This document shows, piece by piece, positions 1 to 8,835 of a stretch of DNA of 21,845 nt. The translations under genes and the position numbers were made by a program. Numbering within the stretch: the first letter of the stretch is position 1; each line of letters opens with the position of its first letter. The DNA lies in NCBI GenBank assembly GCA_027338645.1, contig DAHWSH010000040.1, positions 1 to 21,845 on the forward strand, in the 5' to 3' direction. The notes below the pieces were generated by a model. The model saw only the letters and a program-made list of their open reading frames with translations. It was not told where the DNA came from and ran no database searches. Origin of the DNA: JAJZIH01 sp021785265 (GTDB lineage Bacteria > Pseudomonadota > Gammaproteobacteria > JAKAQQ01).

Positions 1-1793
1 CGATGATTGTCCGTCTCACGAAGGAAGAGACACTTGCGAAACTGGATGCAGCACTTGCCGCCTTCCGCAACCGCCTGCTCGCCCGAATGTCGCCCGGTGC
101 TCGTCAACACGCGGTCCAGGATGGATTCACGATCGACGCGATCAGCCTGCATCGGAACCTGGTCAAACTCTACCTCGGTGGACACCCTGAATTCCTCCTG
201 ATCCTGGCACTCATCGCGCTCGTCCTGCTCGTCATCGCGACCGCGAACTCGGTCAACCTGGAACTGGTCCGGGCACGTCAACGCGCGACAAGTCTCGCAG
301 TCCGTCGCGCGCTCGGTGCATCGACCCCGGACCTTTTCCGGCTCATGCTCGGCGAATACCTCCTGACCCTGCTTCTGGTCGCCACGGGCGCGATGGTCGC
401 TGGAGCCGTCCTCTCAGACCTGTTCCAGGCACTCATCCACTCGGCCCTGTCCGGTCCGGTCACCGTTCATCTCCCCTTCCTCATCTCATTCGGAAAAAAC
501 GCAGCACTCGCCACGACCGCCGGAACGGTCCTCCTCGTGAGCGGTATTTTCATGGCTGCCCTGACCTCTGCCGGGCGCGAATCTCTCCTCGCTCCGCTCA
601 TCCATGAAGCCGGTGCGCATGGGACCTCCCGTGGCGCCCGTCTCTTGCGCCGGGGATTCGGGAGCCTCCAAATCATCATGGCAACCTTTCTCCTCATGAT
701 CGGCCTCCTTCTCACCCAAAGCCTCTTGGGAATTCTCAGCCGGCCACTCCACTTCCAGCCGAAGAACCGGCTGGAAGCCCTGGTCATCTGGCCCCGGAAC
801 ATCAGTCTGTCACGCTTCTGGAGGGAGGCTGCACCGGCACTCAAGACCGTAGCCGGTGTCCAGTCGGCTGCCGTCGGGATGATGGTTCCCTTTAACAGTC
901 TGATGAGTTCACATTCGGTGATTCATTCACCAAAGCCTCCTCACGACTCTCTCTATGTGCATTGGTTTCCGATTTCGCGGAACTATTTCTCAACGCTCGG
1001 CATCCCGCTTCTGGCCGGCCGGAGCTTCTCGGACGCCGAAGAACAGCAGGGCGCCCCGGCTGTCATTATCAGTGCCCGCCTTGCCAGACGCCTCTTTCAC
1101 CATACCCGGGTCGTCGGAAAGACGCTCGGCCGAAAACATCCGGTTCCCATCGTGGGCGTGGCCTCTTCCGTGGCCTGGCAGGCCACCCCGGAGACGCACA
1201 TCGCCGGATCCGTCTATTTCCCCCTGCGGGTGAAAAACTACACGAGCAGTGCGACCAATGTGATCCTGCAGGTCCGCGCGGTCACACCGGCTTTGGAACA
1301 GCGGATCCGCAGCACCCTCGAACGTGCCGTGCCCGGTGCCGCCATCACCCATCTCACGGCCCTCACCACCATGGTCCACGACTCCGACCGGCTCTTCGAG
1401 AGCCTGGCCAAGATTACCGCAGCCTTCGCGCTCGTCGCACTCTTCCTCACGATCTTCGGCATCTACGCGCTGACGGCACAATCCAGCCTCAATCGCCGCC
1501 AGGAATACGCCATCCGTTCGGCACTGGGCGCCACCCCCGTCTCGGTCAGCCGCCTGGTCCTCACCGAGACGGCCTGGATGCTGGGAGTCGGTCTGGCCAT
1601 CGGCCTCACCCTGTCTCTTGTTCTGACCCACCTCCTTGAAGGTGCCCTGTACAAGGTGGGCGCAATCAACGCTCCAGCCGATCTGATCGGCATCCTCGTC
1701 ATCATCGCGACCACGCTCATGGCCTCCTGGATCCCGGTCCGGCACACCTTCCGGGCCGGGATCGTGGGCGAACTCCGTCCCGGTGCAGCATGA
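1..1793 (+). CDS. ABC transporter permease, duplicated MacB/FtsX type (5' end outside window)
   Basis: This is an inner-membrane permease whose beginning lies left of the window; 596 residues are visible from the first in-frame ATG at position 3. Residues about 62-85, 118-138 and 165-188 are hydrophobic and form the first FtsX-type block, which contains the family motif AVRRALGAS (about 99-107). A fifth membrane segment (about 221-243) is followed by an extracytoplasmic MacB_PCD-like domain. A second FtsX block (about 465-590) carries the repeated motif AIRSALGAT. This double arrangement matches the roughly 800-residue duplicated permeases best known from Acidobacteria (ADOP type), so about 200 residues are probably missing. 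The stop is followed after a short gap by a paralogous gene, suggesting one operon. Such permeases normally need a MacB-like ATPase, which would have to lie upstream. The substrate is unknown. Confidence 0.85.
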   Translation, partial: MIVRLTKEETLAKLDAALAAFRNRLLARMSPGARQHAVQDGFTIDAISLHRNLVKLYLGGHPEFLLILALIALVLLVIATANSVNLELVRARQRATSLAVRRALGASTPDLFRLMLGEYLLTLLLVATGAMVAGAVLSDLFQALIHSALSGPVTVHLPFLISFGKNAALATTAGTVLLVSGIFMAALTSAGRESLLAPLIHEAGAHGTSRGARLLRRGFGSLQIIMATFLLMIGLLLTQSLLGILSRPLHFQPKNRLEALVIWPRNISLSRFWREAAPALKTVAGVQSAAVGMMVPFNSLMSSHSVIHSPKPPHDSLYVHWFPISRNYFSTLGIPLLAGRSFSDAEEQQGAPAVIISARLARRLFHHTRVVGKTLGRKHPVPIVGVASSVAWQATPETHIAGSVYFPLRVKNYTSSATNVILQVRAVTPALEQRIRSTLERAVPGAAITHLTALTTMVHDSDRLFESLAKITAAFALVALFLTIFGIYALTAQSSLNRRQEYAIRSALGATPVSVSRLVLTETAWMLGVGLAIGLTLSLVLTHLLEGALYKVGAINAPADLIGILVIIATTLMASWIPVRHTFRAGIVGELRPGAA

Positions 1794-1814
1794 AATCCAC
1801 TTCATGCCTTTCAT

Positions 1815-1819
1815 GAGGA
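1815..1819 (+). promoter_or_regulatory. Shine-Dalgarno that decides the start of the second permease
   Basis: GAGGA lies one base before an ATG at 1821 and seven bases before a second in-frame ATG at 1827. The seven-base spacing is the functional one, so translation most likely begins at 1827 and the first ATG is probably not used. Confidence 0.55.
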
Positions 1820-1826
1820 CATGCGC

Positions 1827-4295
1827 ATGAAGCCTGTCACCCGCGAAAGCCGCGAGACCCTGGTCCGCCTCGCCCGGGAATGGCCCTTCTCCCTGACCGC
1901 GACCCTGACGCTGGCCCTCGGCATGGGCGTGATTCTGGCCGCCTCATGGATTTTCTACACCACCTTCGTCGAACCCCTCCCTTATCTCCAGGGCAGCCGC
2001 CTGGTCAGTCTCTCGCTCACGATGCCCGGCAACAGCGGAATGACCCATCCCATGTCGCAGGTGGCCTACCGCCGCTTCCGGAACGGGGCAGGGGCTCTGG
2101 CAGATTCTGCCTTCTATTTCCGGAAGGGCGAGAACCTTGATTTGGGAGGGCGGGCGATCCGGGTCACCGGCGTCGAAACCACGGGCTCCCTGTTTTCGAC
2201 ACTCGGAGTGAAACCGCTCCTCGGACGGGTTTTCGGGGATCGGGCCGATGAGCCCGGTCAACCCCACGTCGTCGTTTTGGGGAACCGCATCTGGCGGGAT
2301 GATTTCGGGGGTCGCCCCAACGTGATTGGACAAAACCTCGAACTCAACCAGACCGCCTACACGGTGATCGGCATCATGCCGCGGGGGTTCCGCTTTCCGG
2401 TCCGGGGGGTCGATTTCTGGGAGCCCTATCCTCTCATTTCTTACAACTATCACTATTTCCAGTTGACGGCATTCCGGGGGCACATGATCGGGCGACTGGC
2501 TCCCGGTCAATCCCTGGCCACCCTCAACACCGAGGTTCGCACCCTCACCACCGGTCTCATCCACCGCTTTCCGCCCTCGGCCCGGCAGTTTTTCCGGCAT
2601 TTCTCGGCCCGGGCGGAAGGCTGGCGTACCTCCCGTACCGGTCATCTCCAGCTCATGCTCACGCTCATCGAGATCTCCTCCCTCCTGCTCCTCGCGCTCG
2701 TCTGGTTCAACCTCGGGAACCTGTTCATCGCCCGGGGGATCACCCAGCGCGGAGAACTGTTGCTGCGCAGTGTCCTCGGGGCAAGCCCCCGGGATTTCCT
2801 GCTCCGCCACGCGCTCGAGGCGACCACCATCGGCCTTTTGGCCACCCTGACCGGCTGGCTTTTAGCCCAGGGGCTCCTCGTCTGGATCCAGTCGCTCCGG
2901 GTATTGCCCGAGGTGACAAGCCTCACCCGGAACACTCCGGTTTTGGCCATCTTGATCCTGGCTGTCGGCGGAGGGTCGATCCTCGTGATGACCCTCGTAC
3001 CCCTGGCGCTTTCGATCCGGAGAGATCCCAGCCTGAACCTCCGTGACGCCGGATCCCGGAGCGGAGGATCCCCGGGTGCGGCACGGGCCCGCCGGGGCCT
3101 GGTCACGGTCCAGATCGCACTCGCCACCACCCTGGCCGGGGTCTCCCTCCTCCTGACCCACACGCTCTTCAACCTGGCCTCCGTCGAGCCGGGTTTCAGG
3201 ACCCAGCACATCATGGCCTTCGACATTGATCTCGCCGCAAACGCTTCGACTCCCTCCAACCCCTGGGCTACCCTCGAGCGCCTGGGACGGGCCATCCGGC
3301 AGATCCCGGGAGTCAATGACGCTGGGATCTCGAGCGGACTGCCCTTCGGCCTGGGCGGATCCGATGTCAATGCGCTCTTCCAGGAACCCTGGAACTCGCA
3401 TGACCCCATGCTCGGAGCCTACATCCGGGTGACCGACAGCCGTTTCCTTAAAATCCTGGGATTGGATCCACTCCGTGGACGACTCTTCACTCCCCTGGAT
3501 ATCCGCTCGAAAGCGGGAGTGGCCGTGATCGACCGGCTCGCCGCCCGTCAACTGTATGGGATCCGGGATCCCATCGGACGGATCTTCACGTTAAATAGCC
3601 CGAATAACCGAAACCCGGCCCTGCGGTTCCGGGTCGTGGGCTTGGTCCACACCGTCCGCAACAAACATCTGGGTCGGCAACCCCAAACCGGAAACGTCTA
3701 CCTCGATGCCCCGCAAGCCCTCCTGCTCTCTGGACACTCCGGCTGGTACCATTTTTCCCGCTGGGTTTTCGTGATCCGGAGCCCCCTCCCAGCCGGCCTC
3801 TTGAGAGGGGATCTCAGCCAGACCTTGCACCGGATCCTTCCTGGGCTCCCCCTTTACCATTTCCGCACTCTCCAGGCCCGCCTGGATCGTCGACTCCGGA
3901 GCCGACAAACCCTCCTCGGACTCGTGAGCCTCTTCGCTTTCGGATCACTTCTGCTGACAGTGGTCGGTCTCTACGGGGTCGAAAGCTATCTCGTGAGCCA
4001 GAGACTCCGCGAGTTCGGCATCCGGGGCGCACTCGGAGCAGACCGTCCTGCGCTGATCCGACTCGTACTCGGGGAATCCGCCCGGCTTTTTCTCGCGGGC
4101 ATGATTCCTGGCTTGATCGGCATGCTGCTCGTGGGTCATCTCTTTTCCACCCTGCTCTACGGGGTTGCTCCGGACGATGGAGCCAGCATCGCGATTCTGC
4201 TCGTGGTTTTCGCCCTGGTCTTCCTGCTGGCCACCTGGATACCGACCCGCCGGGTCGGACGGCTCGACCCGAGCCTCCTTCTCCACACAGAGTAA
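1827..4295 (+). CDS. ABC transporter permease, duplicated MacB/FtsX type
   Basis: This full-length inner-membrane permease has about 822 residues from the preferred ATG at 1827, or 824 from 1821. One membrane segment near residues 20-45 is followed by a MacB_PCD-like periplasmic domain with the typical stretches SLFSTLGVKPLLGR and VIGIMPRGFRFP. Next come an FtsX membrane block with LRSVLGAS, a further membrane segment, a second periplasmic domain, and a second FtsX block with GIRGALGAD, ending in a membrane helix and WIPTRR. The length and double layout fit the ADOP-type family. It starts 33 bases after the preceding paralogue and is followed 66 bases later by a third, so the three probably form one transcript. 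The family includes MacB- and LolCE-like exporters of peptides, antibiotics or lipoproteins, but nothing here reveals the cargo. Confidence 0.88.
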   Translation: MKPVTRESRETLVRLAREWPFSLTATLTLALGMGVILAASWIFYTTFVEPLPYLQGSRLVSLSLTMPGNSGMTHPMSQVAYRRFRNGAGALADSAFYFRKGENLDLGGRAIRVTGVETTGSLFSTLGVKPLLGRVFGDRADEPGQPHVVVLGNRIWRDDFGGRPNVIGQNLELNQTAYTVIGIMPRGFRFPVRGVDFWEPYPLISYNYHYFQLTAFRGHMIGRLAPGQSLATLNTEVRTLTTGLIHRFPPSARQFFRHFSARAEGWRTSRTGHLQLMLTLIEISSLLLLALVWFNLGNLFIARGITQRGELLLRSVLGASPRDFLLRHALEATTIGLLATLTGWLLAQGLLVWIQSLRVLPEVTSLTRNTPVLAILILAVGGGSILVMTLVPLALSIRRDPSLNLRDAGSRSGGSPGAARARRGLVTVQIALATTLAGVSLLLTHTLFNLASVEPGFRTQHIMAFDIDLAANASTPSNPWATLERLGRAIRQIPGVNDAGISSGLPFGLGGSDVNALFQEPWNSHDPMLGAYIRVTDSRFLKILGLDPLRGRLFTPLDIRSKAGVAVIDRLAARQLYGIRDPIGRIFTLNSPNNRNPALRFRVVGLVHTVRNKHLGRQPQTGNVYLDAPQALLLSGHSGWYHFSRWVFVIRSPLPAGLLRGDLSQTLHRILPGLPLYHFRTLQARLDRRLRSRQTLLGLVSLFAFGSLLLTVVGLYGVESYLVSQRLREFGIRGALGADRPALIRLVLGESARLFLAGMIPGLIGMLLVGHLFSTLLYGVAPDDGASIAILLVVFALVFLLATWIPTRRVGRLDPSLLLHTE

Positions 4296-4361
4296 GCCGT
4301 GGAACCCCTCTCTCATCCGATTCCTCCCGGCCTGAATCTCACCTGATCTGGAGACCCACCC

Positions 4362-6803
4362 ATGTCCCGCTTCGCCGATTTCCTTGAACAGTCGCTCCAG
4401 GCCCTCCGGCACCTGATTCGGGAACGGCGTTTCATGATCGCCTTCGTGACCACTCTGGCGCTCGGCCTCGCCGCCAACATGGCGGTTTTCGCGGTGCTTG
4501 ACGCCTATCTCCTGCGCCCATTGCCCTATCCCGCGAGCCGGAGGCTGGTCGATATTTTTACCAGTACCCGGGCAATCCGCCTGCGGTCCATTTCTTCGAC
4601 CGCCTATCATGAACTGCGCCAGCTCAAAATCTTTAGCGCCTCGGGACTAATCCGGAACGAACGGAGCGCCCGGATCCGTCTCCGTCCGGGCACTCCCCCG
4701 CGCCTCCTTCCCGCGGCCTACGTGACCGCTTCTCTCTTCCCGACGCTCAGGATCCCACCCCTCCTCGGCCGCTGGCCGTCTACTGCATCCGGGAAAGCGG
4801 ATGGTCCCCGCGAAGTGGTTTTGAGCAAAACCTTCTGGCTGAACACTTTTCGCGGGAACCCGGATGCCGTGGGAAAGACGCTGATCATCAACAGCCAGTC
4901 ATTCACGATCGTGGGCGTCATGCCCAAAAGCTTCTCCTTCCCCTCAAGGCGCACCCAGCTCTGGATCTCCGCGCTCCTCAGGAATGAAAACCGGAAAAAT
5001 CCTTTAAATGGGGTGAATTCCGTGATGATCGCACGCCTGGCGCCCGGGGTCACACCCGGTGTCGTGAAGGACGCACTCGACTCCGGTTTCCGCCGTTTGA
5101 TGCAGAAAGCCCCTCCTGATTTGCAGCTCTTCGTCCGGCGTGTCCACGCGTACGCCGGCTTTTCCACACTCCGCCACTGGCTCGTGGGATCGACCGGGAA
5201 GCGTCTCCTCATCATCCAGCTCGGGGCGGGCCTGCTCTTGCTGCTTGCCCTCTCCAGCCTGACCAACCTGGCCCTCGTCCGCCAGCTTGGCCACTTTCAT
5301 GAACAGGCCCTCCGCACCGCCCTCGGGGCACGGTTCCGTGATGCACTCCCGACACTCCTCGGGGAGGCCGTGGTCCTGGCCAGCCTGTCCCTCCTCATCG
5401 CCTGGCCGCTCGCGCACCTCGGTGCCCAGGCGTTCGTCGCTTTCGGTATCGGCTCCCGCCACACGGCCTTCAAGGCCGGACCACCCATCTGGAGCTGGTT
5501 GGCCCTCTGGCTCCTGACCATCCTGACTGCCTGTTTGATTATCGGACTGCCCCGGCTTCTCTTCCTCAGACGAAACTCCCGATCCCTTTGGGCCGGCGGC
5601 AGCCGGGTGCTTGAATCGCTTGCCATCGACCGCCTCCGGGTGGGCCTGAGCATCGTCCAGATCGGGCTTGCGGTCTTGCTCCTCATCACGACCTTTCTGG
5701 TCGGGCAGAGCTTGGCGGGGATGCTCGGAAAAAACCCCGGCTTCAGGACCCGCCACATCGCCGTGGCCCAGATCATCCTGTCCCGATTGGATCGCGATCA
5801 CTGGAGCCATTTCAAGGCGGTCGAGGGTGAATTGGGCGGGATGCTGAAACGCCTACCCGGCCATCCGGCGTACAGCCTCGGGCGCGGCATTCCCTTTCTG
5901 GGTGGGGGTTACTCCGTTTTCGTGCCCGGTACTGATTTTGGATCCGCGCGACACAAGATCCTCGCATCCGACGTCATTGTGGGACCGGGAATGCTCCAGC
6001 TCCTGGGCGTGCATCTCCTTTCCGGACACCTGATTGATGAACGGGATCTCGTGGAAAATGCACACGTGATCGTGGTGGATCAGCGCCTGGCTCGGGGACT
6101 TTTTGGAACTCCCCACGTTGTCGGGAAAATCATCTCCGGGTTGAACTCCGGATTGCGCATCGTGGGTGTGGTCGGGAGCATTCACGATCACTTCGATCCG
6201 GCTTATCGATCGATCAGTGGAACCGTTTTTTATCCTGATGAAAAATCGGTGTTTCCCATTGGAACCAGTCACCTAGATGTGCTCCTCCGCTCCAGGCTTC
6301 CCTCCTCCCTGCTCCATCATGAGCTCGAGACGGCGCTTCACCATCGCCTGCCCAACCTGGTGCTCGCGCGGTTCACCAGTTTTCCTACCGTAATCCATCA
6401 CGCCCTCAGAGGCACCTCGGCTTTGGCTATCCTGATTGGCGCCTTCGGCTTTTTGGCGCTCACGCTGGCGAGCATCGGCACCTTTGGCGTGATTGCCTAT
6501 CTGATTGGTCTTAAGGAACGGGAACTGGCCCTCCGCGAAGCGCTGGGAGCCACTCCAGATGCCATCACCTTGCGGGTCCTCCGCATGGGAATCTGGCTCT
6601 GGCTCGCCGGTTCCGCCTTGGGTCTCGCCACCGCCTGGTGGGCGCTACATCTCCTCACCGAACGGCTTTACGGCCTCGAGACCTCGCAGCCCATGGGTTA
6701 CCTCCTCCCGACCCTGGCGGTCGGACTGGCCGTCCTCTCGGCCTGCGCGATCCCCGCGCTCCGGCTGAGACGGCTATCCCTTTTGCAAGTCCTCCGATCG
6801 TAA
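4362..6803 (+). CDS. ABC transporter permease, duplicated MacB/FtsX type (third copy)
   Basis: This is an 813-residue inner-membrane permease, paralogous to the two genes before it. The ATG at 4362 has GGAG eight bases upstream. A membrane segment at about residues 23-45 is followed by a periplasmic domain with SLFPTLRIPPLLGR and FTIVGVMPKSFSFP. The first FtsX block has ALRTALGAR, and after a fifth membrane helix come a second periplasmic domain and a second FtsX block with ALREALGAT. The end of the protein has three hydrophobic stretches and a short basic tail. The three copies differ considerably in sequence, so they are not recent duplicates and may form heteromers or have separate cargoes. 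No ATP-binding subunit follows; the next genes are on the other strand. Confidence 0.87.
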   Translation: MSRFADFLEQSLQALRHLIRERRFMIAFVTTLALGLAANMAVFAVLDAYLLRPLPYPASRRLVDIFTSTRAIRLRSISSTAYHELRQLKIFSASGLIRNERSARIRLRPGTPPRLLPAAYVTASLFPTLRIPPLLGRWPSTASGKADGPREVVLSKTFWLNTFRGNPDAVGKTLIINSQSFTIVGVMPKSFSFPSRRTQLWISALLRNENRKNPLNGVNSVMIARLAPGVTPGVVKDALDSGFRRLMQKAPPDLQLFVRRVHAYAGFSTLRHWLVGSTGKRLLIIQLGAGLLLLLALSSLTNLALVRQLGHFHEQALRTALGARFRDALPTLLGEAVVLASLSLLIAWPLAHLGAQAFVAFGIGSRHTAFKAGPPIWSWLALWLLTILTACLIIGLPRLLFLRRNSRSLWAGGSRVLESLAIDRLRVGLSIVQIGLAVLLLITTFLVGQSLAGMLGKNPGFRTRHIAVAQIILSRLDRDHWSHFKAVEGELGGMLKRLPGHPAYSLGRGIPFLGGGYSVFVPGTDFGSARHKILASDVIVGPGMLQLLGVHLLSGHLIDERDLVENAHVIVVDQRLARGLFGTPHVVGKIISGLNSGLRIVGVVGSIHDHFDPAYRSISGTVFYPDEKSVFPIGTSHLDVLLRSRLPSSLLHHELETALHHRLPNLVLARFTSFPTVIHHALRGTSALAILIGAFGFLALTLASIGTFGVIAYLIGLKERELALREALGATPDAITLRVLRMGIWLWLAGSALGLATAWWALHLLTERLYGLETSQPMGYLLPTLAVGLAVLSACAIPALRLRRLSLLQVLRS

Positions 6804-6807
6804 GCGC

Positions 6808-6845
6808 CCGGGACCTCGGTCAGATCCGCCGGATCCCGGTCGAGG
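6808..6845 (+). terminator. Possible hairpin after the permease operon
   Basis: Just downstream of the third permease stop, GATCC (6823-6827) can pair with GGATC (6831-6835) across a GCC loop. CCTCG (6814-6818) can pair with CGAGG (6841-6845) outside it. An alternative pairing joins CCGGGA (6808-6813) with TCCCGG (6834-6839). There is no T-run afterwards, so this is at best a weak or Rho-assisted terminator. The rest of the 207-base gap to the next gene shows nothing I recognise. Confidence 0.25.
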
Positions 6846-7010
6846 GAAGGCCCAAATCCGGTGGCAACGCACCGGATCGAGATCGTGCGCCAGAAGCACG
6901 AGAAAAATCACCGCCTGAGAAGGAGATCGGGGCCTGACCAAAGGATGCCAATGAACCGTGCAGTGGTTGTTCACGCAGATGGGGCAAATTTCGCACCGGG
7001 CCGCGTTTGA

Positions 7011-7745
7011 TCACCGGTAAGCCGGTGCCAGCGATCCGTCGGACCAGACGGGAACCAAAACATAAAACACCGCAGTGTGCGTTCTGGCACTCACGTAGAT
7101 AGGGCCGCCCGGCAGGTTGGCTCCCCAGTCCGGCATCTCCTCGCGTGGGAAATAAAACATCAAATGGGGACGCCACGGCCCTGGCAGTCCCCCAACCCCT
7201 CGCCCTTCCTTCGACATCATGTAGGACATTGCCCCCGGCTCTGGCGCCTTGAATACCCCCTCAGTCCAGTCGGCCCTTTGCCGCGTTCTGATCTGCCGCC
7301 GGGTCGCGCCGGCCATCACCCATCGCGTCCGTCGCAGATAGCGCGGGAGAATTGAGCGGGCACCTGCCGGATTGAAGCAGAACGGAAAGCGGGACCGGGG
7401 ATTCCAGAATCGGGTGCGTTTGGCGTTCAGGCGGTTGTCCCAGGATCTCTCGACGAGGCAAACGAAACCATTCGTTCCCCGAACCACGGCGACATAGCCC
7501 TGAGGCTTGAGTACGAGAATTGTGGCCGGTCGCGAGATCGAAGGTGGGGCCGCGCTTCGTGCCAGGGCAATCTCGCGCGAGGGGCTCGCCAGAAGATAGG
7601 GTTCGATGCGCTTCGCGCTGGACGCGAGTGCGCATGGCGGGGTGGCCAGGGCTGCGACGACCGCAAATCCATACCCTGCAATCCCCCGTAAGCGGCGTCG
7701 CGACTGAAAATACACATTCATACCCGTGTTGATTCTCCTCGGCAT
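7011..7745 (-). CDS. Conserved hypothetical secreted protein
   Basis: The gene encodes 244 residues from the ATG at 7745, or 236 from a second ATG at 7721. The second start gives a cleaner signal peptide: a basic RRRLR stretch, then a hydrophobic alanine/valine-rich core ending near ALA-SSA, so the mature protein should be exported to the periplasm. AGGAG lies about 13 bases before the second ATG, which is rather far. The body resembles, from memory, an uncharacterised family found in several bacterial phyla, with shared stretches such as SREIALARSAAPPSIS, GTNGFVCLVERSW and APEPGAMSYMMSK. I know of no assigned function. The final third is rich in aromatic residues (PHLMFYFP, AVFYVLVPVWSDG). 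It stands alone, with no obvious partner in either flank. Confidence 0.6.
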   Translation of the reverse strand: MPRRINTGMNVYFQSRRRLRGIAGYGFAVVAALATPPCALASSAKRIEPYLLASPSREIALARSAAPPSISRPATILVLKPQGYVAVVRGTNGFVCLVERSWDNRLNAKRTRFWNPRSRFPFCFNPAGARSILPRYLRRTRWVMAGATRRQIRTRQRADWTEGVFKAPEPGAMSYMMSKEGRGVGGLPGPWRPHLMFYFPREEMPDWGANLPGGPIYVSARTHTAVFYVLVPVWSDGSLAPAYR

Positions 7746-7829
7746 TTGTACCCCATCGCAAAGGACGTCACGTCGAGATGTAAAACACCTTCATTCGGTC
7801 TCCTGCAAAGGGGGCCCCGACCTCGCGCC

Positions 7830-8288
7830 TCAGCGGTCCGGGACGGGAGGTATTTTCGGGTAGCGCCGCACGAGTTTCTCGAGCGCGCCTGCCCAACCCC
7901 CCTCGTGAGCGCGGGCCGAAGCCTCGGTGCTCAGGGCGGAGTGAACGAGCGTGAGCTCGGTACCTCCATCGATCGGGCGAAGTTTGAACTCGACCCTGGA
8001 CACGTTATTGACTTCATCGGGATCCCCGCCGTCGGCCCATCTCCAGCTCAGCACCAGGTGTTCGGGGGGAATGATCTCCAGAAACTTCCCGGCGCACTCA
8101 TGCTCGCTGCCATCAAACCTGCGAAATCTCACGCTGAAACTTCCATTCACACAGGGATCGACCACGGCGAATATCGCTGGGAGATCATCCGGCCCCCACC
8201 AGGAAGCGATCCCTTCCGCCGTCACCAGGGCCTCAAATACGACAGCGGGTCGGGCCGCGATACGGCGAATGAGAACGGCTTCTGTCAT
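7830..8288 (-). CDS. SRPBCC/AHSA1-domain protein
   Basis: This 152-residue cytoplasmic protein belongs to the START-like SRPBCC superfamily, AHSA1 (Hsp90 ATPase activator homologue) branch. The visible signatures are the N-terminal basic strand followed by PAVVFEALVTAEGIASWWGP (14-33), a central strand set with FLEIIPPEHLVLSW, and the C-terminal helix HEGGW..ALEKL (128-138). These single-domain proteins form a hydrophobic cavity and their ligands are mostly unknown. The start codon overlaps the stop of the ArsR-type regulator gene (ATGA, 8285-8288), so the two are translationally coupled. This ArsR plus AHSA1 pairing is common in bacteria. It suggests that the regulator controls its partner and that both respond to one signal, which cannot be named from sequence. 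Confidence 0.88.
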   Translation of the reverse strand: MTEAVLIRRIAARPAVVFEALVTAEGIASWWGPDDLPAIFAVVDPCVNGSFSVRFRRFDGSEHECAGKFLEIIPPEHLVLSWRWADGGDPDEVNNVSRVEFKLRPIDGGTELTLVHSALSTEASARAHEGGWAGALEKLVRRYPKIPPVPDR

Positions 8289-8641
8289 CGGCTCGAATCC
8301 TTCGCCTCCCGCTCCTTGGCCTCGGCATAGACCGCTAGGCGATCGAGGCTTCTGGTCCAGAACAGCCGATGGCGTTCCAGCCAGTCCATGGCGGCTTTCA
8401 AGGAGCCAGGCTCGATTTCCACCCAGACCGTCCGGCCGGTCTTGGTCCGGCGAACGAGGCCGGTTTCCGCGAGCCGGTCCACGTGTTTCAATACCGCCGG
8501 CAGGGTGAAGGTGAAAGGTTTGGCCAACTCGCTGATCGTGAGCGGGGATTCTTTTTCGAGCCGCTCGAGGATCGCGCGTCGCGTCTGGTCGCTCAGCGTC
8601 GAGAACAGACGGTCGAGGTGCCTTTCATTAAACCTTACCAT
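8285..8641 (-). CDS. ArsR-family winged-helix transcriptional regulator
   Basis: From the ATG at 8641 the protein has 118 residues. Residues 12-28 form the typical first helix (LFSTLSDQTRRAILERL). Residues 34-62 are the helix-turn-helix, with recognition helix LPAVLKHVDRLAETGLV, and the beta wing carries TKTGRTVWVEI. The C-terminal WLERHRLFWTRSLDRL helix is typical of ArsR members that precede AHSA1-domain genes. No metal-binding cysteines are present, so it is unlikely to sense arsenic or other soft metals. An upstream in-frame extension reaching 8821 is not convincing: it runs through the promoter and is not domain-like. Autoregulation is likely, because a dyad lies across its start codon. 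Confidence 0.87.
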   Translation of the reverse strand: MVRFNERHLDRLFSTLSDQTRRAILERLEKESPLTISELAKPFTFTLPAVLKHVDRLAETGLVRRTKTGRTVWVEIEPGSLKAAMDWLERHRLFWTRSLDRLAVYAEAKEREAKDSSR

Positions 8642-8650
8642 ATTGTAAAG
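8633..8650 (-). promoter_or_regulatory. Candidate operator overlapping the ArsR start codon
   Basis: On the minus strand, CTTTAC and GTAAGG flank a six-base spacer that contains the start codon; five of six arm bases are complementary. A second small palindrome, AGTATTACT (8649-8657), covers the -10 region. Winged-helix ArsR dimers bind such 12-2-12-like or shorter dyads, so these are plausible autorepressor sites. This is inference from symmetry alone. Confidence 0.4.
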
Positions 8651-8677
8651 TATTACTCGAAACGAAAGCCCTGTCAA
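8650..8677 (-). promoter_or_regulatory. Sigma70-type promoter of the ArsR/AHSA1 pair, probably leaderless
   Basis: On the minus strand a perfect TTGACA (8672-8677) is followed after 16 bases by TAATAC (8650-8655). Transcription would start within a few bases of the ATG at 8641, and no purine-rich ribosome-binding site precedes that ATG. The mRNA is therefore probably leaderless, or nearly so. Confidence 0.55.
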
Positions 8678-8815
8678 GCCGGAATCCTGCTCCCCTGTCC
8701 GGCCATCGTTCTGGACGCTTTTCCCGGCGTCTTCAACTGGCGACCCCCCTGATGCGGGCACTCGCCCGGGGATCGGCTGGCCCCTGCCCGTGGAGTCGGA
8801 GCAGTCGGGCTTAAA

Positions 8816-8835
8816 GCGCACCGGGTCGGGTGCGC
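8816..8835 (-). terminator. Possible terminator of the sucA-sucB-lpdA operon
   Basis: GCGCACC (8816-8822) and GGTGCGC (8829-8835) form a seven-base GC-rich stem with a six-base loop. Read on the minus strand it lies about 40 bases after the lpdA stop and is followed by TTTAA, a short T-rich stretch. Nearby sequences up to about 8860 (TGCGC...GCGCA and CGGGTC...GACCCG) offer competing stems, so the exact fold is uncertain. Confidence 0.4.

Noticed and set aside
8642..8821. N-terminal extension of the ArsR regulator by 60 codons
   Set aside because: It would run through a consensus -35 box and a dyad, and the conserved domain begins just after the ATG at 8641.
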